Source: an uncultured bacterium (GTDB taxonomy: Bacteria; Cyanobacteriota; Vampirovibrionia; Gastranaerophilales; Gastranaerophilaceae). Taken from it: a stretch of DNA of 33,979 bases. This document shows, one piece after another, positions 1-6,770 of this stretch (its first letter is position 1; every line of letters starts with the position of its first letter). The DNA lies in contig CASGCE010000009.1 in the NCBI GenBank assembly GCA_949299935.1, positions 1 to 33,979 of the forward strand, read 5' to 3'. The translations under genes and the position numbers were made by a program. The notes beneath the pieces are model-generated. The model worked only from the letters and a program-made list of their open reading frames with translations. It made no database searches and was not told the DNA's origin.

Positions 1-2
1 AC

Positions 3-335
3 AAACACAAAAATGATGAAGATTATAATGAAGAATACTGGCAAGATTATGCAACGAGAAATTGTGGAGGATTCAATACCTCCAAGATTTTAAATGAAAA
101 AACGGTATATGTTTTAGCGGATGGTACTATACTGTTTTGCTCTGGTAATAGTTCCTGCAGGATTATAGCTATTGATGTAAACGGAATGAAAGGACCAAAT
201 AAGTGGGGATATGATTTGTATTCGTTGACAATAAGATCTGACGGAAATCGTTTCAGATATGAAGGTGATGCTTGTGTTTATCCTGAAAAAGGCGGAAAAA
301 CCTTTGTGCAAAGGTATACTGAAGTGTTCCAATAA
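3..335 (+). CDS. Type IV prepilin-like protein, 3' end only
   Basis: The reading frame is open from the left edge to a TAA at 333-335, so the start and the N-terminal helix lie outside the window. The 110 visible residues contain the block IDVNGMKGPNKWGYDLYSL near the middle. The same D-[IV]-N-G-x-x-x-PN block recurs late in the prepilin-like genes at 13854 and 20042 and in the minus-strand gene at the right edge, which is how this fragment is identified. Four cysteines are visible, as expected for a disulfide-stabilised extracellular pilin head. The assignment to a secretion-system or pilus subunit is inference, because the diagnostic N-terminus is missing. The gene ends at a perfect palindromic terminator shared with the convergent ferritin gene. 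Confidence 0.72.
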   Translation, partial: KHKNDEDYNEEYWQDYATRNCGGFNTSKILNEKTVYVLADGTILFCSGNSSCRIIAIDVNGMKGPNKWGYDLYSLTIRSDGNRFRYEGDACVYPEKGGKTFVQRYTEVFQ

Positions 336-367
336 AAAAAAGAGCCGAAAATTTTCGGCTCTTTTTT
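336..367. terminator. Bidirectional intrinsic terminator
   Basis: A perfect palindrome with arms AGAGCCGAAAA and TTTTCGGCTCT at 341-351/352-362 is flanked by an A-run on the left and a T-run on the right. It can therefore terminate both the prepilin gene (+) and the ferritin gene (-), whose stops are 335 and 370. Confidence 0.92.
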
Positions 368-369
368 AT

Positions 370-879
370 TTAACCTATAACCGGTGCAACGAATGTCCTT
401 GTTGCAAGATCTTTATCCAACAGTAACAAAGCATGTTTATCGTCGCCGATTAACTCTAATTTTGCAAGAACTCCGCCTACGTTATTTTCTTCCTCGACTT
501 GTTCTTTTAAATACCAATCCAAGAAGGATAATGCGGCACGGTCTTTTTCTTGTTCTGCAACATCCATCAGAGCATTAATTCTTGAAGTTACATATTTTTC
601 ATGTTCAAGGACATTTTTAAATACATCCAACGGAGATTTCCAATCGGTTTGCGGTTTATCAATGGACATAAGCTCGACTTTGCCGCCTCTTTCGTGTAAA
701 TAGTTATACATTCCCATTGCATGAGCATGTTCTTCTTGGACTTGAACGGTCATCCAATTTGTAAATCCTGTCAGATTTAATCTCTCAAAATATGCTTGCA
801 TAGAAAGATACAAGTATTCAGAAAATAATTCCTTGTTAATTTGTTCATTAAAAGCTTTCTCCATTTTTTCAGAAATCAT
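370..879 (-). CDS. ftnA: Non-haem ferritin (FtnA type)
   Basis: Iron-storage ferritin, 169 residues, forming cytoplasmic 24-subunit cages that oxidise Fe(II) and store it as mineral. The four-helix bundle carries the full set of ferroxidase residues: E17, E50 and H53 (in QEEHAHA), E94, Q127 and E130, with FtnA-like numbering. There is no bacterioferritin haem-ligand pattern. The start is placed at 879 because AAGGAG lies about 6 nt upstream of that ATG; a longer in-frame reading from 912 has no ribosome site and adds a non-conserved tail. It is transcribed alone, convergent with the left-edge gene. No clear Fur-like box was seen in the 880-986 gap. Confidence 0.95.
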   Translation of the reverse strand: MISEKMEKAFNEQINKELFSEYLYLSMQAYFERLNLTGFTNWMTVQVQEEHAHAMGMYNYLHERGGKVELMSIDKPQTDWKSPLDVFKNVLEHEKYVTSRINALMDVAEQEKDRAALSFLDWYLKEQVEEENNVGGVLAKLELIGDDKHALLLLDKDLATRTFVAPVIG

Positions 880-986
880 AATTTTCTCCTTTTTTATTAT
901 TAAGTTTAACATGTAAAAATTTAAATGAAACTATTAATATTTCGGGTAATGAAATAATTTTAGATTTTATTTATACGTAAATTATT

Positions 987-2306
987 ATGAATTATGTAAA
1001 CAAACTTTTAAAAGCTTTGGGACATACGATAAAGCTTAAAAAAGATACATGGGCAGAAAACCATACTTATTATGCGATAAATACATCAAAAAAATGGATA
1101 GCAAATATTGTTCCTTCTGAACTTTTAAGTCGTGATGTCAAAAAAGCGGTCGAATCAATATTAACTTTATCTGAAAGTAATATTTTTTATGAAAAGTTTC
1201 CTGATTATATAGAATCTCCAAACTATGGTGATAAATGGGGGCGTCTTGCAAATTACATAGAAATAAATGACAGAGCTATATCAGAAATGCACGGAGATAA
1301 AGATTGTTGCGGAATATTAAGTATGATAAAGATTCTTCCGGCAATACCACCTTCAGCAAAAAGTTGGGCAAATTGTGTAATTATTTCACAAATCTTCCCG
1401 AATATTTACGGTGACGGTTATAATAAAGGTGCTTTTGAAGAAAATTCAATTTATGGAATAAAACTTAATGCAGGTTACAGTCAAAATATTATTTCATATC
1501 ATATTTCTGAAAAAATTTCTCCGGAAGAACAATTAAAAGCTTATAATGATTTAGCCCATTTCCGCGGGATTAAATCCGGTTTTAGAATGGTAATTTCTGC
1601 AGACCAGATAAAAATTGCACACCCTCAAAAGCAAGATGTGAACTTTGATTGGCATAATGATAAACACATAGAACTTTATATAAGTGAGTGTGTAAAGCTT
1701 ATGAATCTTGGATTTGAAGCTATGTTTATTGATTCAGCAAAGCATATCGGGGGATATGATATGGAGAATTACACAGGTGTTGGAGCTTTGCCTGAATATT
1801 CACAGATGCAGTACATTTTAAACGAAATTCGCAGCCGCTCGGGCAAAACTGATATAAGTTTTGTCGGCGAAAAAAGTTCTGATGATTTTGAACGATACAG
1901 AAATATGGGGCTTACGGCCGGCAGTGATTATATAACGGGTGATGATTTTTATGCTGTTAAAGAATTATCAAAAAGATGCAGATATATGAGAGATTATGCC
2001 CCGGGGGTTGAAGTCGAAAATGATAATAATCAAGGTGGTCTATCCTACGAACAAAGACTTAACAGGGTTAATACTGCACTTTTTGCTTTTTATTCGGCAA
2101 ACGATAAATTACCGAGTTTTATGCAGACAGGTGATATTTTCCCGTTACAATATGAAACAAATACTCATCTGATTATGATGACAAATCCTTCATATTCTCA
2201 AAACGGTTCTCCTGAAAATCATTGGGAAAATTTATTTGCCCAAGATGATGGTAAATATTATAACCATAAGTTGGGTGAACTTTTTGCATATGCATTAGCT
2301 TTATAA
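987..2306 (+). CDS. Remote GH13/alpha-amylase-like TIM-barrel protein
   Basis: 439 residues, no signal peptide. I do not recognise it as a named family, but the order of motifs mimics the GH13 conserved regions. They are: a region-I-like SADQIKI (D206); a region-II-like GFEAMFIDSAKHI with candidate nucleophile D249 followed by the usual K-H pair; a region-III-like SFVGEKSS with candidate acid E295; and a region-IV-like VEVENDNNQGG around D346. This is followed by ALFAFYSANDKLPSFMQTGDIF, which resembles the GH13 stretch after region IV. If correct it acts on an alpha-glucan or related sugar in the cytoplasm. The usual region-IV NHD appears as ENDN, so activity may be altered. No Shine-Dalgarno is visible; a TATACG box lies 9 nt before the ATG. 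Closest alternative: a catalytically changed amylase relative. Confidence 0.55.
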   Translation: MNYVNKLLKALGHTIKLKKDTWAENHTYYAINTSKKWIANIVPSELLSRDVKKAVESILTLSESNIFYEKFPDYIESPNYGDKWGRLANYIEINDRAISEMHGDKDCCGILSMIKILPAIPPSAKSWANCVIISQIFPNIYGDGYNKGAFEENSIYGIKLNAGYSQNIISYHISEKISPEEQLKAYNDLAHFRGIKSGFRMVISADQIKIAHPQKQDVNFDWHNDKHIELYISECVKLMNLGFEAMFIDSAKHIGGYDMENYTGVGALPEYSQMQYILNEIRSRSGKTDISFVGEKSSDDFERYRNMGLTAGSDYITGDDFYAVKELSKRCRYMRDYAPGVEVENDNNQGGLSYEQRLNRVNTALFAFYSANDKLPSFMQTGDIFPLQYETNTHLIMMTNPSYSQNGSPENHWENLFAQDDGKYYNHKLGELFAYALAL

Positions 2307-2333
2307 ATGGAAAAAATCTTAAAGGAGTAAGTT

Positions 2334-2579
2334 ATGAATAAAATTACAAGTATTATATTGAGTACTATAGCTGCGACAGTGGGTGCTGCTATGATTTTTA
2401 TTATTATTAAAAAGCAAAAAAAAACTCGAATGACTAAACTTCATTGCGGACAATATACGGTAGATATGTTCAGAAAGATTACAAAAGATTTGAACAGGGC
2501 AATAGCAAATACTGAAAGACGTCTTGCAAAACACGATAAACTCCAAAAACTCTATGAACAAATGCAATGGTTGCCATAA
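2334..2579 (+). CDS. Small single-pass membrane protein, unknown
   Basis: 81 residues preceded by an AAAGGAG ribosome site 6-7 nt before the ATG. One membrane segment spans about residues 5-27 (ITSIILSTIAATVGAAMIFI), followed by a Lys-rich stop-transfer stretch and a charged, probably helical tail (about 33-78) with many Lys/Arg and one Cys. It follows the GH13-like gene by 27 nt and may be co-transcribed with it. No family recognised. The topology is inferred from the positive-inside rule, with the tail in the cytoplasm. Confidence 0.7.
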   Translation: MNKITSIILSTIAATVGAAMIFIIIKKQKKTRMTKLHCGQYTVDMFRKITKDLNRAIANTERRLAKHDKLQKLYEQMQWLP

Positions 2580-2592
2580 TCAGAAGATTTTA

Positions 2593-2781
2593 TTAATAAC
2601 AATTACACGTAGGGCTTAATGTTCCGTCACAACATTGTGCTTGTTGACCTGCACATCCGCAAACGCCACCATGGTTTGAACAGCAACCGCGCTTATTGAG
2701 AATATCAAAATTTGTCATAAAAGTTAAACCGGTGATGACTATTGTTATTAATATGGCGGAAAAAATAAAAATTCGTTTCAT
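2593..2781 (-). CDS. Small secreted or anchored Cys-rich protein
   Basis: 62 residues: a hydrophobic N-terminal segment (about 3-22) that could be a signal peptide or anchor, then a compact cysteine module spaced CC-SNHGGV-C-G-C-x6-CC-DGTLSPT-C-N-C. The CCSxHGGVCGC...CCDGTxSPxCxC pattern recurs in bacterial secreted proteins as I recall it, but I know no established function; metal binding or a disulfide knot are plausible. It starts 7 nt after the carbonic anhydrase stop, with a weak GGGTAA overlapping that stop, so the two are probably co-transcribed. Confidence 0.72.
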   Translation of the reverse strand: MKRIFIFSAILITIVITGLTFMTNFDILNKRGCCSNHGGVCGCAGQQAQCCDGTLSPTCNCY

Positions 2782-2788
2782 ATTAAGA

Positions 2789-3373
2789 TTACCCTATCAG
2801 TTCAACTATACCTGTATCGTGATTAAAATGACATTTTGCAATATATAAATTATTGTTTCTTACAGCTTCATTTATTATTACAGAATGCTTCATCAGGTAA
2901 TCCTCTACCCAAATTGTATGCTGTTGCGCGAAAAAATTGTGACAAGTTATGTCTTCTTTTTTATCCAAAACGGGATAAACACATTTTAATATTGATGAAA
3001 AATCACTCATAGGTTCAGGATAATGCTCTTTTGCATACTTCATCACACCACAATCATCATGTCCTAAAAGTATTAACAGAGGAACTTTAAGTTTTTTAAC
3101 AGCATATTCAATACTTTCTATAACATTTGCTCCTGTTGTCATGCCTGCAACTCTTACTACAAAAAGTTCGCCTATTCCGCAGTCAAAAATAATCTCAGGT
3201 ATTACTCTTGAATCAGAACAAGTTAATACACAAGCATATGGCGCTTGGTGGTATGCATATTTTTTTAAGGCCTCAAAACACATATTTTTTGTTGTTGGTG
3301 TGCCGTTTACAAAATTTTTATTGCCGTTTAATAGTCTTTCAAATTTTTTTCGTGACCTTTCAGGTATATTCAT
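2789..3373 (-). CDS. Beta-class carbonic anhydrase
   Basis: 194-residue enzyme interconverting CO2 and bicarbonate. The beta-class zinc site is complete: C52-S-D54-S-R56 with the D/R dyad, and H105-D-D-C108. The flanking VRVAGM and LLGHDDCG blocks are typical of the family. No signal peptide, so it is cytoplasmic. The ATG at 3373 has no ribosome site; a TAAAAT box lies exactly 6 nt upstream, suggesting a leaderless message driven by a -35 hexamer shared with the divergent glycosyltransferase gene. The Cys-rich peptide follows downstream. Confidence 0.95.
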   Translation of the reverse strand: MNIPERSRKKFERLLNGNKNFVNGTPTTKNMCFEALKKYAYHQAPYACVLTCSDSRVIPEIIFDCGIGELFVVRVAGMTTGANVIESIEYAVKKLKVPLLILLGHDDCGVMKYAKEHYPEPMSDFSSILKCVYPVLDKKEDITCHNFFAQQHTIWVEDYLMKHSVIINEAVRNNNLYIAKCHFNHDTGIVELIG

Positions 3374-3379
3374 AAGTTT

Positions 3380-3431
3380 ATTTTATAATATTTATCGGCA
3401 TATTGCAACTAAATTAGACCTATTATATAAT
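3380..3431. promoter_or_regulatory. Divergent promoters sharing one palindromic -35 box
   Basis: TTGCAA at 3403-3408 is its own reverse complement. Rightward it is followed after 17 nt by TATAAT (3426-3431), ahead of the ArnT-like gene. Leftward it is followed after 17 nt by TAAAAT (3385-3380 on the minus strand), which sits 6 nt before the carbonic anhydrase ATG. Both spacers are the sigma-70 optimum, so the two promoters should compete for the same hexamer. Confidence 0.7.
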
Positions 3432-3452
3432 CATCTTGAAGAGGTTTTGATT

Positions 3453-5132
3453 ATGACAGTTATAAAAAATTTAACTGACAAATTGTTTTTGTTGGAAAAA
3501 TTGAAAAATAATAAGGTAGTCCGATTTGTAATTGCACATCCCGAATTGTTTACATTGATTGGGTTGTTGATAGCTTTTTACTATATTTTCTTTAATGATA
3601 TAGGGAAATATGCATTAATGGATGTTGATGAAACAAGGTATGTATCAATGGCTCGGGATATGTTTTTATCAAAGGATTTTATGACTTTGTATTTAAACGG
3701 AGAATATTTTTTCGAAAAACCACCTTTGTATTTTTGGGGTGAATGTTTATTTTTTGCTTTGTTTGGAAAAATAAATGAATTTACAGCACGATTTCCGGTA
3801 GCTTTGTATGGTACTTTGACATGCTTTTTGGTATATTTTACAGGGAAAAAAATTATTTCAAGAAAATTCGGTGTGCTTTCTTCGTTGATTTTGGCTACAA
3901 GTTTGGAATTTGTTATTCTTGCAAAATTTGCAATTTTAGATATTGTTCTTGCTATTTGTATAGCATTTTCTGTTTATTTTGGAATGTTAACTTATTTCTG
4001 TCAAGAAAAAAATAAAAAATATTTTTGGTGGTTATTTTATATATTTTCTGGACTTGCTGTTATGGCAAAAGGAATTCCGGGTTTTGTGGTTCCTTTTGGT
4101 ACTATGTTTTTTACCGCTTTAGCTGCTAAGCGTTTCAAAGAACTTTTTAAGCCATTATATGTGTTTCCGGGTATTGTTCTATTTCTTTTGATTGTTGTTC
4201 CCTGGCATGCACTTATGTTTAATATTCATGATCCGTTGTTTTTTCAGGAATATATTATTAAACATCATTTAGAAAGATTTTTTACTTCCGATGATATTGG
4301 TCGTGAACAACCGTTTTATTTCTTTATGCTGACCTTTTTGTGGGGATTTTTTCCTTGGATTTTTTCTTTTATTGCCGCCGTTGTTGCAAAATTTAAATCG
4401 ATAAAGCTTTATGATTACTCAGCTTTATCAACGGAACATAAATTTCTTTATCTGAATTCTATAACATTTTTGTGGATTATGTTTTTTTATTCCCTTTCAA
4501 GTACAAAACTTATAACATACTTGTTGCCTATATATGTTCCTGCAGCATTTATAACCGGATATATTTGGAATAATTATAATAAATTCAAAAAACAATTAGA
4601 TATAGCGGCTTATATACTTGGTGGTATTGTTCTTATAGCTTTTATTGCAGGATTATGTACATCTTTATATTTACCGGAGCAACTTTATCAGGATATTTTA
4701 TATATAAAATGGTTTTGTGTAATTTTGTTGTTTGTAACAGGAATTTTAATAATAACTTTTGTAAAAATTAATAAACCTTATGCGCTGTTCGGAGTATTGG
4801 TTGCTTTTATACTATCTGTATCTGCATTTTTAACGAAAGAGTTTTTTGAAGTAGATTATACTTTTGGACAGAATGATTTAATGCAATTTGCGAAATACGC
4901 AAAAGAAAATAATTATGATATAGGTGCTGTTGAGCTTGAGCGTAAATATTCGTTACTATATTATGGTGGTAAAAAGGTAGATTATAGGGAGGATTATGAT
5001 GCACAAGAGTTACTCAAAGATAATAACAAAGTAGTTGTAATCCTAAAAAAAGATCTTAAAAGAGTAATGAATAACAGTGAATACAAAATAATAAAAGCCG
5101 GTAGACGGTACTATCTTTTAAAAAGAAAATAA
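3453..5132 (+). CDS. ArnT/PMT-like membrane glycosyltransferase
   Basis: 559 residues, the usual ArnT length (about 550). Polytopic GT-C-fold transferase that moves a sugar from an isoprenoid-phosphate donor to an envelope acceptor. The first loop has the catalytic Asp-type motif DVDETRYVSMARDM (compare D-x-E-x-R-Y in ArnT), followed by FFEKPPLYFW. About a dozen hydrophobic segments follow, then a short soluble C-terminal domain. The start at 3453 is chosen because GAAGAGG lies about 8 nt upstream and the promoter ends at 3431; the in-frame extension back to 3141 overlaps carbonic anhydrase and is not conserved in type. The donor (aminoarabinose or another sugar) cannot be told from sequence. 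The gene is convergent with the permease, with a 5-nt gap. Confidence 0.85.
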   Translation: MTVIKNLTDKLFLLEKLKNNKVVRFVIAHPELFTLIGLLIAFYYIFFNDIGKYALMDVDETRYVSMARDMFLSKDFMTLYLNGEYFFEKPPLYFWGECLFFALFGKINEFTARFPVALYGTLTCFLVYFTGKKIISRKFGVLSSLILATSLEFVILAKFAILDIVLAICIAFSVYFGMLTYFCQEKNKKYFWWLFYIFSGLAVMAKGIPGFVVPFGTMFFTALAAKRFKELFKPLYVFPGIVLFLLIVVPWHALMFNIHDPLFFQEYIIKHHLERFFTSDDIGREQPFYFFMLTFLWGFFPWIFSFIAAVVAKFKSIKLYDYSALSTEHKFLYLNSITFLWIMFFYSLSSTKLITYLLPIYVPAAFITGYIWNNYNKFKKQLDIAAYILGGIVLIAFIAGLCTSLYLPEQLYQDILYIKWFCVILLFVTGILIITFVKINKPYALFGVLVAFILSVSAFLTKEFFEVDYTFGQNDLMQFAKYAKENNYDIGAVELERKYSLLYYGGKKVDYREDYDAQELLKDNNKVVVILKKDLKRVMNNSEYKIIKAGRRYYLLKRK

Positions 5133-5137
5133 GATTT

Positions 5138-6475
5138 TTAATGCAAATATCTGAAGTATAAATAAATTGAACTTAAAGTAAGAGAAATAAATGTAATCAA
5201 AGCCCCATATTTCATAAATCGCATAAATGATATAGGATGATTTTTAGAAGCAGCGGTTTCACTGACAATGACGTTAGCTGCAGCACCGATTATTGTTAGG
5301 TTTCCGCCAAGACAAGCCCCTAAAGATAAAGCCCACCACAAAGGGTGATGATGATGCGCATTGCCTAAATAAGGTAATGTGTGTTGAACCTCGGCTATTA
5401 AAGGTGCCATTGTTGCAGTATAAGGAATATTATCAACCACTCCCGACAATATACCCGACCCCCATAGAATTAACATTGTTGCTGCAGCAAGACTCCCCTG
5501 CGTAAGTTCAATAAGTTTATCTGCCAAAAAACTTATTCCGCCATTAGCCTCAAATCCACCGATTATAATAAATAATCCGACAAAGAAAAATATTGTCATC
5601 CATTCTACATTTTCATATATTTCTTTTGGTTTTTCAAATATTAACAGTATTGCAGCACCAGAAAGCGCAAATGCATATGCCGGTATTCCAGTAATATCGT
5701 GTGTTATAAATCCCAAAATTACAAGGAATACTACGATCATTGAACGTATCATAAGATTTTTATCCGTAATTGTTTTTGAATTATCAATATTAGCTATTTG
5801 TGCCATTTTTTCAGGTGTAGAAACTAAACTTTTTCTAAACATAAAAATAAGTACAGAAATACTCACCAGAAATATTAATGTAACAATGTCGGTTAATTCA
5901 TACAAAAAATCAGTAAAGCTTAAACCTGCTTTAGTACCGATAATTATATTTGGGGGATCTCCGATGAGCGTTGCAGTTCCTCCTATATTGGAAGCCAGAA
6001 CCTCAGAAATCAAAAATGGTATAGGGTCAATATCAAGTTCTTTTGCAATAACAAAGGTAACAGGCATCATCAATACAACAGTTGTAACGTTATCTAAAAA
6101 TGCCGATGCTACGGCTGTAAATGCGGCAAGTGTGAAAAGAACTAATTTCGGATGTCCTTTAGTCGATTTTAAAAGTTGTAAAGCCATCCATTTGAAAACT
6201 CCGCTTCTACTTGCAACTTCAACTAAAATCATCATTCCTACAAGTAAAAATATCACATCAAAAGAAATGTATTCAAAAACTGATTTTACATAAACTCCTG
6301 CTTTTTCATCATAATATGAATGAAAAGGCAACAACCCCAATAATAAAGTTAAACCAGCACCAACTAAAGCAATTACTGATTTTTGAATTTTTTCGGTCGC
6401 TATAATTATATATGCAATTAAAAGAATTGCTCCTGAAATTATCATTCCGTTATTTGTAACAAAGTTTTCAATCAT
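5138..6475 (-). CDS. ArsB/NhaD-type ion permease
   Basis: 445 residues with about 11-12 membrane segments. Family hallmarks are FLDNVTTVVLMMPVT in the first half, SNIGGTATLIGDPPNIIIGT, and the mirrored GVVDNIPYTATMAPL and GGNLTIIGAAANVI in the second half, which are the two pseudo-symmetric repeats of the ion transporter superfamily. Members include NhaD Na+/H+ antiporters, ArsB and related SLC13-like carriers; substrate is not decidable here, and with no ars genes nearby a Na+/H+ or organic-anion role is likelier. A strong AGGGAGGG ribosome site precedes the ATG. A His-rich loop (HAHHHHPL) near residue 370 is unusual. Transcribed alone. Confidence 0.88.
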   Translation of the reverse strand: MIENFVTNNGMIISGAILLIAYIIIATEKIQKSVIALVGAGLTLLLGLLPFHSYYDEKAGVYVKSVFEYISFDVIFLLVGMMILVEVASRSGVFKWMALQLLKSTKGHPKLVLFTLAAFTAVASAFLDNVTTVVLMMPVTFVIAKELDIDPIPFLISEVLASNIGGTATLIGDPPNIIIGTKAGLSFTDFLYELTDIVTLIFLVSISVLIFMFRKSLVSTPEKMAQIANIDNSKTITDKNLMIRSMIVVFLVILGFITHDITGIPAYAFALSGAAILLIFEKPKEIYENVEWMTIFFFVGLFIIIGGFEANGGISFLADKLIELTQGSLAAATMLILWGSGILSGVVDNIPYTATMAPLIAEVQHTLPYLGNAHHHHPLWWALSLGACLGGNLTIIGAAANVIVSETAASKNHPISFMRFMKYGALITFISLTLSSIYLYFRYLH

Positions 6476-6547
6476 AATGAACCCTCCCTTTTGTAGAGTA
6501 ACACAAAAAATGTTCAGATGTCCAATAAAAAATAATTCTGAGAATAA

Positions 6548-6573
6548 TTCTTAATTTTTGTAAAAATTAAGAA
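6548..6573. repeat. 12-bp perfect inverted repeat
   Basis: TTCTTAATTTTT and AAAAATTAAGAA are separated by 2 nt. It lies in the 295-nt gap (6476-6770) between the divergent permease and GGDEF/HD-GYP genes. It could be an operator or a weak hairpin; in DNA this AT-rich chance is not excluded. Apart from this and the repeat at 6642-6676 I see nothing definite in the gap. Confidence 0.5.
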
Positions 6574-6641
6574 CTTACTACTAGAAAAAATATAAAAATA
6601 GAGTTATACCGAAAATAGGGTTAATGTAAGCGGAATAAATA

Positions 6642-6676
6642 GTAATAATTATAGTAATATATATTATAATTATTAC
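6642..6676. repeat. 12-bp perfect inverted repeat with 11-nt spacer
   Basis: GTAATAATTATA (6642-6653) and TATAATTATTAC (6665-6676) are exact reverse complements with centre-to-centre distance of about 23 nt, near two helical turns, as in operators bound by dimers. It is about 95 nt upstream of the c-di-GMP gene. Confidence 0.5.
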
Positions 6677-6770
6677 ATTTTGCCATCTAAATAGCGTATT
6701 GCATAAGAGAAAAAATGATGTAAAATTGTTTAAGTAATGTTAAATTTAAATGTTAAGCTAACAAAAAAAT

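Noticed and set aside
3141-3452. N-terminal extension of the ArnT-like protein
   Set aside because: Lies antisense to carbonic anhydrase and upstream of the promoter and ribosome site used for the 3453 start.
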